Assembly: GCF_018129385.1 (NCBI RefSeq)
Contig: NZ_JAFCLN010000015.1
Location: 110,267 to 174,266 of the forward strand
Source: Bradyrhizobium lablabi
Lineage (GTDB): Bacteria > Pseudomonadota > Alphaproteobacteria > Rhizobiales > Xanthobacteraceae
Reading direction: 5' to 3'
Length of the DNA stretch: 64,000 nucleotides
A model generated the notes under the pieces. It was not told where the DNA came from and did no database searches. It was given only the letters and a program-made list of their open reading frames with translations. Of this stretch, positions 16,889-24,462 are shown in pieces (positions within the stretch are counted from its first letter, which is position 1; each line of letters begins with the position of its first letter). The position numbers were made by a program, and so were the translations under genes.

Positions 16889-17836
16889 TCAGGCTGCCTC
16901 GTCCTCGACCGCGGCATCGTCGCCTTCGGAATCGAGGTCGTCGCCTTCTTCGCCCTCGCCTTCAGCCACCGCATCGGCTTCGGTCTTGGCGCCGCGGCGC
17001 GGGCTCTTGGCGAGCTGGCTCTCGATTTCCTTGACCGCCTCGGTCTCGGTCGAGTGCTGCACGACCGCGATTTCGCGCGACAGGCGATCGAGCGCGGCTT
17101 CATAGAGCTGGCGCTCCGAGTAGGACTGCTCGGGCTGCGATTCCGAACGATAGAGGTCGCGCACGACTTCCGCGATCGCGACGATATCGCCCGAGTTGAT
17201 CTTCGCTTCGTATTCCTGGGCGCGGCGCGACCACATCGTGCGCTTGACGCGGGCACGGCCCTTCAGCGTCTCCAGCGCCTTCTTGACCAGCGCCGGCTCG
17301 GACAGCTTGCGCATGCCGACATTGGCGACCTTCGCGGTCGGCACGCGGAGCGTCATCTTGTCCTTCATGAAATTGATGACGAACAGCTCGAGCTTGGCGC
17401 CCGCAATTTCCTGTTCCTCGATCGCGAGGATCTGGCCGACGCCGTGGGCGGGATAGACCACGAACTCGTTGGCCTTAAAACCCTGGCGCTGGGTCACGAC
17501 CTTCTTCTCCTCCGGGCGCGGCGGGGCGGCCGGCTTCACGGCAGCCTTCGGCGCAGAAGCCGCGGCCTTGACGGCAGCGGTCTTGACGACAGGAGCCTTG
17601 GGAGCAGTCTTCGCGGCGACCTTCGAAGCAGTGGTCTTCGAACCGGCCGCTTTCGCGACAGTTTTTGCAGTCTTGTTAGGCATTGCGCTTCTTTTGTTCT
17701 TGGAGGACTTTGCAGCCGCAGCCTTCTTGACGTCCTTCACGGACGCCTTGGCACGACCCTTGGATGCGCTGCGGCTGGCCGAAGCGGCTTTCTTGGTATT
17801 CTTGGAAGCACTCGTTTTACGCGTTTTCTGTGACAC
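16889..17836 (-). CDS. CarD-family transcriptional regulator with long basic N-terminal extension
   Basis: Up to 315 residues. The CarD RNA-polymerase-interaction domain begins near residue 118 (GFKANEFVVYPAHGVGQI), and the helical DNA-binding part follows (KALETLKGRARVKRTMWSRRAQEYEAKINSGD). The first 110 residues are almost only Lys, Ala, Ser and Thr, like histone H1 tails. The last 30 residues are acidic. The start is GTG at 17836; an ATG at 17683 (residue 52) with AGAAG upstream is a serious alternative. CarD proteins stabilise open promoter complexes, often at rRNA promoters. Confidence 0.85.
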   Translation of the reverse strand: MSQKTRKTSASKNTKKAASASRSASKGRAKASVKDVKKAAAAKSSKNKRSAMPNKTAKTVAKAAGSKTTASKVAAKTAPKAPVVKTAAVKAAASAPKAAVKPAAPPRPEEKKVVTQRQGFKANEFVVYPAHGVGQILAIEEQEIAGAKLELFVINFMKDKMTLRVPTAKVANVGMRKLSEPALVKKALETLKGRARVKRTMWSRRAQEYEAKINSGDIVAIAEVVRDLYRSESQPEQSYSERQLYEAALDRLSREIAVVQHSTETEAVKEIESQLAKSPRRGAKTEADAVAEGEGEEGDDLDSEGDDAAVEDEAA

Positions 17837-18090
17837 AGCCTGCGCGCGGAACTGCCACGCCCCTGTTGCAAGGTTTTTGACGGGAACCCATAGGGGCCTT
17901 TAAGCGCGGGCTGACGGGTTCGGCTCGAATGTGCCCAATATAGCACATTTTCCGCAAAAATCAATGATTTACGCCCGATTCCGGGCATAAACGGGGCTAA
18001 ATTGCCGATCTCTACGCGATTAGGGTTAAACCGGCGGACTTTATAGGGCCGGAACCGGCCCCATCCCGTTGTTTCCGGGTAACGGGCGAA

Positions 18091-18429
18091 TCAGTCGCCT
18101 GTTCCGGGGTTGGGGGAAAAATACTTCTCGAACTTGCCCTCGACACCCTCCATTTCTTTCGCATCGGGCGGCGAATCCTTCTTCTGGGTGATGTTGGGCC
18201 AGCTCTTGGCGTACTCGCTGTTGACCTCGAGCCACTTCTCCAGGCCCGGCTCGGTGTCCGGCTTGATGGCGTCGGCCGGACATTCCGGCTCGCACACGCC
18301 GCAATCGATACATTCGTCCGGATGGATCACCAGCATGTTCTCGCCCTCGTAGAAGCAGTCGACGGGGCAGACCTCAACGCAATCGGTGTATTTGCATTTG
18401 ATGCAGGCTTCAGTGACGACGTAAGTCAT
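18091..18429 (-). CDS. fdxA: Seven-iron ferredoxin FdxA
   Basis: A 112-residue cytoplasmic electron carrier. Cysteines at 9, 12, 17, 21 and 25 and at 40, 43, 46 and 50 give the spacing of a [3Fe-4S] plus [4Fe-4S] ferredoxin, and the acidic tail is typical of FdxA. The ATG at 18429 begins the conserved MTYVVTEACIKC start. It lies between carD and the S4 protein gene, an order I recall as conserved in Rhizobiales. Confidence 0.93.
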   Translation of the reverse strand: MTYVVTEACIKCKYTDCVEVCPVDCFYEGENMLVIHPDECIDCGVCEPECPADAIKPDTEPGLEKWLEVNSEYAKSWPNITQKKDSPPDAKEMEGVEGKFEKYFSPNPGTGD

Positions 18430-18570
18430 CCAAAACTCCGGGACGGACGGAACGGGCGGCTGAAGGGGTTGCCTAGCGCAGGATGTGCGCTGCCGCAAGG
18501 GAAGCTGAACGGGAAGCTGACCGGCCGAAACAGCGGTTTCGCAGCAATCCTGCCGGCCCATTGCAGATAG

Positions 18571-18840
18571 CTATTCGTCGGCTTTCTGCAAATCCTCAAA
18601 GAGCACGCGCGCGGCAGCCGCATCGCCGCGCCGCTCGGAAAAACCGGTCACCTTCAAGACGCGCACGGCGCGATCGAGCGCGATGGTGACGACGTCGCCG
18701 GCCTTCACGGCGTGCCCGGGCGATTTCTCGCGCACGCCATTGACGCGGACATGGCCTGACGCCACCAGCTCGGCGGCAGAAGTGCGCGCCTTCACCACCC
18801 GCGCATGCCACAGCCATTTATCGAGACGCTGGCGATCCAA
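18571..18840 (-). CDS. S4-domain RNA-binding protein (HslR-like)
   Basis: 89 residues. An S4 RNA-binding fold fills residues 2-60 (RLDKWLWHARVVKARTSAAE, then SGHVRVNGVR). HslR binds stalled 50S subunits carrying nascent chains. The start is TTG at 18840; no ATG or GTG fits before the helicase stop, 21 bp upstream. It is a downstream member of the helicase transcription unit. Confidence 0.8.
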   Translation of the reverse strand: MDRQRLDKWLWHARVVKARTSAAELVASGHVRVNGVREKSPGHAVKAGDVVTIALDRAVRVLKVTGFSERRGDAAAARVLFEDLQKADE

Positions 18841-18861
18841 ACAGATCCCACTCGGTGAGTG

Positions 18862-21800
18862 TTATTCCTTGCGCGCGAGTTGCTCTTTCAGCGCTGCGAG
18901 TTTGGCGAAGGGCGAATTCGGATCGGCCTGGCGATCGCGCTCGCGCGGGTTGGCGCTGCTCGCGTAGGGCCGGTGCGACGGACCGCTCTCGCGCTTGTCG
19001 CGGCCGCCCTTGTCGCGCCCGCCGAAATCGCGGTCGCGCCCGCCGCGATCGCGCTCGCCCTTGTCGCGATCGCCGCCCTTGCGGTCGAACTTTTCGCGGC
19101 GTCCCTCGCGGTCACGATCCCTGCCTTCGCGGCGGCCTCTGTCGTCGCGGCGTTCTGGCGCGGGCGCACCCGCAGCATCCGCTGGAGCAGCGGCCTCTGC
19201 CGGCGCGCCTTCCTGCGGCTTCTGGAAATTGCGATGGCGATGACGCCGGCTGCCATGACGTTCCTGCCGGGCGCCCTCACCGCCCTCGGCGCTAGCCGCG
19301 CCTTCCGGCTTCTGATGACGACGGCGGCCATGATCATGGCGCGGACGGCGCTCTTCGGAGCGGCCGCCGGGGCGCCAGACTTCGACCAGCTCGGGCTCGG
19401 CCGGCGTTTCGGGCGTGGCGGCGGCAGCTTCGGATGCGGCTTCCGTAGCGGCGGCTTCCGCCGGTACAGCAGCAGCCTCGGCGTCAACGGGCGAGGCTTC
19501 GCTTGCAACGGCCTCTGTTTGAGTTTCAGCCGACGGCACGTCGGCAGCTTCGACCGACGGCGCTTCGGCCGCTTCTTTTGCAGACACCTCAGCAGGCGTT
19601 TCCGGCGCAGGCGTCTCGGCCACGGGCGCTTCGACCGCGCCCTCGGCCGCCACTTCAGCCGCAACGGCAGCGGGCGGCGTATTGTCGTTGGCGGCGGCCG
19701 GCAGGATCGCGGCTGATGGCGCGGGATCGCCTGATACCGCAAGCGCATCGCCCGCGCCCTCCACAGGCGGCGCATCTGTTGAGACCGTCGTCACCGTCTC
19801 GGCCGGCTTCGGCGCCAGCGGCGGCTTGCGGTCCATGCGATAGCCGAGCGCGCGCAGGATCGAGGCGAAGTCCTCGCCAGCCGAGCCGGTGAGCGACGTC
19901 ATTGCCTGAGTCACCACAAAGCCGCGGCCGTCGAATGCACCGGCCGGCTTCTCGCCCGGCGAGTTCTCGCGCCAGGCCAGCGCCGGACGGATCAGGTCCG
20001 CCAAGCGCTCCAGAATGTCGACGCGCACGGCGCGCTCGCCGCACTGGCGATAGCCGAGCACGCGATAGGCATCGCGCGGCAGCGTCTTGTCCACGGGGAA
20101 CGAGGTGCGGCCCGAGCCTGCGAGATGCTGCGCGCCGGAGAGAGCGGAGAGATCGACATTGCTCTCCTTCTCCGCCCACAGCAGCGACGCCAGCGCGCGC
20201 GCCGCCGGCTTGAGCAGCGCCGGGAAATAGATGTGATAGGCGCCGAACCGCACGCCGTATTTGCGCAGCAGCGCGCGCGAAGGCTGGTCGAGATCCTTCA
20301 TCTCGGCCGCGATCTTGTTGCGCTCGATCACGCCCAGCGCTTCCACCAGCTGGAACGCAATGCCGCGGGCAATGCCGGTGATGTCTTCCGCCTTCTGCAG
20401 GCCGAACAGCGGCCCCAGCAGCTTTTCGATATGCGTCTTCAGCCACAGATCGAGCCGCGCCTGCACGGCCTCGCGCGGCGCGCCATTCAGCCGCTCATCC
20501 GAAATGATGCGGATGCGCGGATGCAGCGCAGTCTCGGCCGCGACCAGTTTCGCCACGGCATCGCCGGTCCAGCGGATGGTGCCGTCGGAGGTCAGGATGA
20601 ACTGCTCATCGGGCGCTGCCGCAAGCTTTTCCGCGCGCGCGTCGATCTCGCGAGCCAGCACCTGTTGCGCGGCCGCCTGCAATGCCTTGGCGTCGCCCCC
20701 GGCTTCCGCCGCGTCGGGCGCAAAGGTAAAGCCGTCGAGCCGGCCGATGGTGTGGCCCTCGACGATCACCTCGCCGGTCTTGCCGATTTCCGTAGTCAAA
20801 ACTGTGTTCTCCCGCAGGCGCCGCATCAATACACTGGTACGCCGGTCAACGAAACGCTCCGTAAGCCGTTCATGCAGCGCATCGGATAATTTATTTTCGA
20901 TCTCGCGCGTGATCCCCTGCCAATGTTCGGGGTCGGCCAGCCAGTCCGGCCGGTTGGCCACGAAAGTCCAGGTGCGGATCTGGGCGATCCGGCCCGACAG
21001 CGTGTCGATATCGCCGTCGGTGCGGTCGGCCTGATCGACCTGGGTGGCGTACCAGGCATCCGGTATACGCCCTTGTCGCATCAGAAAACCGTAGATCGTG
21101 GTCACGAGCTCGGCATGCGCCGCCGGCGCGATCTTTCGATAGTCCGGAATGGCGCAGGCATCCCATAGCCGTTCCACCGCGGCTTTGCCATGCGCCATGT
21201 CGCGCACCTCGCCGTCACGCGCGGCGTGATCGAGCACGCGCTGGTCCTCCGCGACCGGCGCACGGGTCAGTGCCTCGTGATTGGGCGGCAGCGCGAGCGA
21301 AACCTGCAATGCGCCGAGCGAGGAAAAATCCAGTTTTGAATTGCGCCATTGCAGCGTCTTGACGCTGTCGAACTGGTGGTTCTGCAGCGCGTTCACCAGT
21401 TCCGGCTCGAACGGCGCGCAGCGCCCTGTCGTGCCGAAGGTGCCGTTGCGGGTGGCGCGCCCGGCGCGGCCGGCGATCTGCGCGAACTCGGCCGGATTGA
21501 GCCTGCGGAACTGATAGCCATCATATTTGCGGTCGGACGCAAAGGCGACGTGATCGACGTCGAGATTGAGTCCCATGCCGACGGCGTCGGTGGCGACGAG
21601 ATAGTCGACGTCGCCATTCTGGAACATCGCCACTTGCGCATTGCGCGTGCGCGGCGAGAGCGAGCCCAGCACGACAGCGGCGCCGCCATGCTGGCGACGG
21701 ATCAGTTCGGCGATCGCATAGACTTCATCGGCCGAGAACGCGACGATCGCAGTCCTGCGCGGCTGCCGCGTGATCTTGCGGTCGCCGGCAAATTCCAGTG

Positions 21801-22287
21801 TCGACAGCCGCGGCCGCGTGACGATGGACGCGCCCGGCAGCAGCTTTTCAATGATGGGGCGCATCGTCGCAGCGCCAAGCAGCAGCGTCTCGTCGCGCCC
21901 GCGCCGGTGCAGGATGCGGTCGGTGAAGACATGCCCGCGCTCGAGATCGGCCGCGATCTGGATCTCGTCGACCGCCAGGAACGACACGTCGATATCGCGC
22001 GGCATCGCTTCCACCGTCGACACCCAGAAGCGCGGCGACTTCGGCTTGATCTTCTCCTCGCCGGTGACGAGCGCGACGGCCTCGACGCCCACGCGGTCCA
22101 CGATCTTGTTGTAGACCTCGCGCGCGAGCAGGCGCAGCGGCAGGCCGATCAGCCCCGACGAATGCGCCACCATCCGCTCGATGGCGAGGTGCGTCTTGCC
22201 GGTGTTGGTCGGCCCGAGCACCGCGGTAACGCCGGCGCCGGGAGCGCGTTCATTGGCGAACGCTGCCGAGGAAGGTGAGAAAGCCAT
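18862..22287 (-). CDS. SUV3-like superfamily 2 RNA helicase with low-complexity C-terminal tail
   Basis: 1141 residues. Walker A GPTNTGKTHLA (Lys31), DEIQ box in FLAVDEIQIAADLERGHVF, and motif VI QIAGRAGRATRNG are those of the mitochondrial SUV3 RNA helicase group, here with the helicase core in the first 400 residues. From about residue 830 the protein is Ala/Glu/Pro-rich, and the last 130 residues are dense in Arg, Asp, Gly and Lys. Such tails often bind RNA or RNase E-type complexes. It probably works in RNA turnover. Confidence 0.85.
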   Translation of the reverse strand: MAFSPSSAAFANERAPGAGVTAVLGPTNTGKTHLAIERMVAHSSGLIGLPLRLLAREVYNKIVDRVGVEAVALVTGEEKIKPKSPRFWVSTVEAMPRDIDVSFLAVDEIQIAADLERGHVFTDRILHRRGRDETLLLGAATMRPIIEKLLPGASIVTRPRLSTLEFAGDRKITRQPRRTAIVAFSADEVYAIAELIRRQHGGAAVVLGSLSPRTRNAQVAMFQNGDVDYLVATDAVGMGLNLDVDHVAFASDRKYDGYQFRRLNPAEFAQIAGRAGRATRNGTFGTTGRCAPFEPELVNALQNHQFDSVKTLQWRNSKLDFSSLGALQVSLALPPNHEALTRAPVAEDQRVLDHAARDGEVRDMAHGKAAVERLWDACAIPDYRKIAPAAHAELVTTIYGFLMRQGRIPDAWYATQVDQADRTDGDIDTLSGRIAQIRTWTFVANRPDWLADPEHWQGITREIENKLSDALHERLTERFVDRRTSVLMRRLRENTVLTTEIGKTGEVIVEGHTIGRLDGFTFAPDAAEAGGDAKALQAAAQQVLAREIDARAEKLAAAPDEQFILTSDGTIRWTGDAVAKLVAAETALHPRIRIISDERLNGAPREAVQARLDLWLKTHIEKLLGPLFGLQKAEDITGIARGIAFQLVEALGVIERNKIAAEMKDLDQPSRALLRKYGVRFGAYHIYFPALLKPAARALASLLWAEKESNVDLSALSGAQHLAGSGRTSFPVDKTLPRDAYRVLGYRQCGERAVRVDILERLADLIRPALAWRENSPGEKPAGAFDGRGFVVTQAMTSLTGSAGEDFASILRALGYRMDRKPPLAPKPAETVTTVSTDAPPVEGAGDALAVSGDPAPSAAILPAAANDNTPPAAVAAEVAAEGAVEAPVAETPAPETPAEVSAKEAAEAPSVEAADVPSAETQTEAVASEASPVDAEAAAVPAEAAATEAASEAAAATPETPAEPELVEVWRPGGRSEERRPRHDHGRRRHQKPEGAASAEGGEGARQERHGSRRHRHRNFQKPQEGAPAEAAAPADAAGAPAPERRDDRGRREGRDRDREGRREKFDRKGGDRDKGERDRGGRDRDFGGRDKGGRDKRESGPSHRPYASSANPRERDRQADPNSPFAKLAALKEQLARKE

Positions 22288-22322
22288 TAGATGTGGGTAT
22301 CTTTACTTGATGTCGGCGCCTG

Positions 22323-22407
22323 CCGTCATTGCGAGCGCAGCGAAGCAATCCATGCAGCTACAAGGTAAGTATGGATTGCTTCGTCGCTTCGCTCCTCGCA
22401 ATGACGG
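22323..22407. repeat. Dispersed palindromic repeat (CGTCATTGCGA family)
   Basis: The second copy of the element at 16692-16806: the ends CCGTCATTGCGA / TCGCAATGACGG and the inner arms GAAGCAATCCAT / ATGGATTGCTTC are shared. It lies upstream of the helicase gene. Confidence 0.8.
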
Positions 22408-22715
22408 AATAGTTCTGGCCAGGGGCAAAACCCTTGATTCTGTTTCGTTTTGCGACGCTGTCCGCATCGCGCATTAAGCCTTGGAACGAGTCTAGAACGA
22501 ATCGCGCCCGAATCGCTGACTCTTCCCGGCTTCCGGCTTCGTTCACCGCAACATCTCGCGTTGGCCTTTCGTGGCGGCACTAGATCAAGTTTGGCGCGGT
22601 CGAACAAGCCTCGGATTTCCAGCGAATTTCTTAAAATTTTCGCATGCCCTGAGTCGAATCAGAACGGGCAAAGAGTCAACACAGATTCCGGGGTCCTTTC
22701 GATCTCGGGGCGGCG
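22408..22715. other. Intergenic stretch without recognised features
   Basis: About 300 bp between two repeats, upstream of the helicase gene and downstream of the DUF3108 gene. Short open frames exist, but they have no ribosome sites and no recognisable protein pattern. No tRNA-like fold or clear promoter was seen. Confidence 0.5.
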
Positions 22716-22874
22716 CCCTTCCCTTCTCCCCTTGTGGGAGAAGGTGGCGCGCGCAGCGCGACGGATGAGGGGTCTGTCTCCGAGCGCACCGATGCTCATG
22801 AACATTATTCCGCGCGGATAGAACCCCTCATCCGGCGCTTCGCGCCACCTTCTCCCACAAGGGGAGAAGGGAAG
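22716..22874. repeat. Long inverted repeat (CCCTTCTCCCC...AAGGTGGCG family)
   Basis: The left arm 22716-22772 and the right arm 22824-22874 are inverted copies around a 51-bp centre (TTCTCCCCTTGTGGGAGAAG against CTTCTCCCACAAGGGGAGAA). It ends right at the DUF3108 stop, where the RNA hairpin could stop or protect transcripts. A common dispersed element type in this group. Confidence 0.8.
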
Positions 22875-22877
22875 AGC

Positions 22878-23732
22878 CTACTGCGTCTTCGCCACCCGCG
22901 GCGGCGTGGCGACGGTGTGGAAATGGGTGGCCTCCAGCACGGCGGGGCCGAACGGCGTCGGGATGGTGGTGCGGAACGGCACCAGGACGCGGGTTCCCGC
23001 GATCGGCACGAAGGAGATCTCCATGCGGCGCTCGGCCTGCAGATATTTGATCACCGGCCTGTCGGGGATATAGCCCGCGACCGGCGTGAAATAGACGGCG
23101 CAGACTAGCGCCGGGCCGTGATAGCCCTTTTCCGCCTTCACGATCTCCATGCGCTTGTAGTCGAGCTTCAGATCGTAGCGGAGGCGCCCGTCAAAGACGC
23201 TGGTCGCGGCGCGGCAGCTTTCCGGCGCCAGCAGGTCGCCGGTGCCGGGCACGCGCAGCAGGGTGCCGGTCATGGGATCGAGCACGTTTTTCTTGTGCGC
23301 CTCGGTGACGACGATGCGGTCGGGATCGACCGGCGGCTCCGGCTCGATCACGCTTTCCTTGATGTTGCCGTTTGCCAGCACCATCCGGATGGTTTCGGAT
23401 TTCTTCGAGGAGATGGTGGCGGTGTAGGAGGTCGGGACCAGCACGCCGTTGACGATGCGCCCCTGCGAACTGCCCGAGCCGGTGCCGCCGGAAAATGCCT
23501 TCAAAAGCCCGGCGGTGGCGCCCTGCGCCGAGGCCGAAAAGGAATCCTCGTTGATCTCGATCCCCCAGGTCCCGCGCCCGACCGGAATGCCGGAGAGCGA
23601 GGCCTCATACTGCGCCTCCAGCCGCCCCTGCGCGGAGGCCGCCTGCGGCGCCAGCGCCCAAAGCGCGCCCGCGCACAGGCCGGCCAGCCAGAAGGCAGCC
23701 TGCCGGGACAAGGGAGCGCGGGATGTCGTCAC
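22878..23732 (-). CDS. DUF3108 domain-containing exported protein
   Basis: 284 residues with a Sec-type signal peptide ending near AASAQG (residue 35). The mature part is beta-rich with EAQYEASLSGIPVGRGTWGIEI, the opening typical of DUF3108, and VCAVYFTPVAGYIPDRPVIKYL later on. The fold resembles periplasmic lipid-interacting barrels, and the function is not established. It is divergent from rpmB across a 306-bp gap. Confidence 0.8.
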   Translation of the reverse strand: MTTSRAPLSRQAAFWLAGLCAGALWALAPQAASAQGRLEAQYEASLSGIPVGRGTWGIEINEDSFSASAQGATAGLLKAFSGGTGSGSSQGRIVNGVLVPTSYTATISSKKSETIRMVLANGNIKESVIEPEPPVDPDRIVVTEAHKKNVLDPMTGTLLRVPGTGDLLAPESCRAATSVFDGRLRYDLKLDYKRMEIVKAEKGYHGPALVCAVYFTPVAGYIPDRPVIKYLQAERRMEISFVPIAGTRVLVPFRTTIPTPFGPAVLEATHFHTVATPPRVAKTQ

Positions 23733-23918
23733 TGACGAATGGTCCTCAAACAGGCTGTAATCGTTGATCTATGCAAAAAACGCGGCCAAACAACGAGCTA
23801 CAGGCCTTTGCCATCTGGAACCATGCTTTCAGCGCCGATTGCGCCGTTTATGTGGTCCCTAACTCCCTGATACGCCTTTCAAACTAGCACTTTTGGTATA
23901 TCAGCCGGGCCGAAAACG

Positions 23919-23949
23919 TTGACGTATAGGGCCTTTAGCCCTATACGTC
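23919..23949 (+). promoter_or_regulatory. Predicted rpmB promoter with a perfect 12-bp inverted repeat between its boxes
   Basis: TTGACG (23919-23924) and TATACG (23942-23947), 17 bp apart, look like -35 and -10 boxes. GACGTATAGGGC (23921-23932) and GCCCTATACGTC (23938-23949) are perfect inverted copies with the five-base loop CTTTA, so the palindrome covers the whole promoter. This is an operator-like layout, 90 bp before rpmB. The rest of the gap between 23733 and 24038 shows nothing else. Confidence 0.5.
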
Positions 23950-24038
23950 CGCCGTTCCTGCAAATGGACGAGATTTTGGACCCCCGCCTACCCGCGCACG
24001 ATGCGCTTTGAGGGGCGGGGATGGAAGAGGATTTTGCT

Positions 24039-24347
24039 ATGTCGCGGCGCTGTGAACTGACGGCCAAGGGCCCGCAGGTGGGCCACAAGGTGAGCCACTC
24101 GAACATCAAGACCAAGCGGCGTTTCCTGCCGAACCTGTGCAACGTGACGTTCATCTCGGACGCGCTCGGCCGCAACGTGCGCCTGCGCGTCTCGACCAAC
24201 GCGCTCAAGAGCGTCGACCACAATGGCGGCCTGGATGCCTACCTCCTGAAGGCCCGCGCCGCCAACCTCTCGCCCCGCGCCCTGGAGATCAAGCGCGCGA
24301 TCGAGAAGAAGGTCGGCAAGCCCGCGCCGGTGGCGAAGGCGAGCTGA
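24039..24347 (+). CDS. rpmB: 50S ribosomal protein L28
   Basis: 102 residues. MSRRCELTAKGPQVGHKVSHSNIKTKRRFLPNL is the standard L28 start, and the alphaproteobacterial C-terminal extension is present. The ATG at 24039 follows GGAAGAGGA; an in-frame ATG at 24021 is less likely. A monocistronic gene with its own promoter and terminator. Confidence 0.96.
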   Translation: MSRRCELTAKGPQVGHKVSHSNIKTKRRFLPNLCNVTFISDALGRNVRLRVSTNALKSVDHNGGLDAYLLKARAANLSPRALEIKRAIEKKVGKPAPVAKAS

Positions 24348-24412
24348 AGGATTTCAGAGCTGGGGCTGGGGACGCGTTAGTCGCGTACGCTTTGGTTCAG
24401 TTGAGTTAGTAG

Positions 24413-24444
24413 CGGCCGGGTCGGAAACGATCCGGCCGTTTTTT
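24413..24444 (+). terminator. Rho-independent terminator of rpmB
   Basis: The stem CGGCCGGGTCG / CGATCCGGCCG with a GAAA loop is followed by TTTTTTG. It lies 66 bp beyond the rpmB stop and 19 bp before the 3' end of the convergent NTPase gene. Confidence 0.85.
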
Positions 24445-24462
24445 GTTTTGGAGAAGGTCCAC

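Noticed and set aside
16692..22407. Repeated CGTCATTGCGA units considered as CRISPR
   Set aside because: Units are single, palindromic and 5 kb apart, with no regular spacers and no cas genes.
22450..22821. Open frame before the DUF3108 gene end
   Set aside because: It runs into the inverted repeat at 22716 and has no family pattern or ribosome site.
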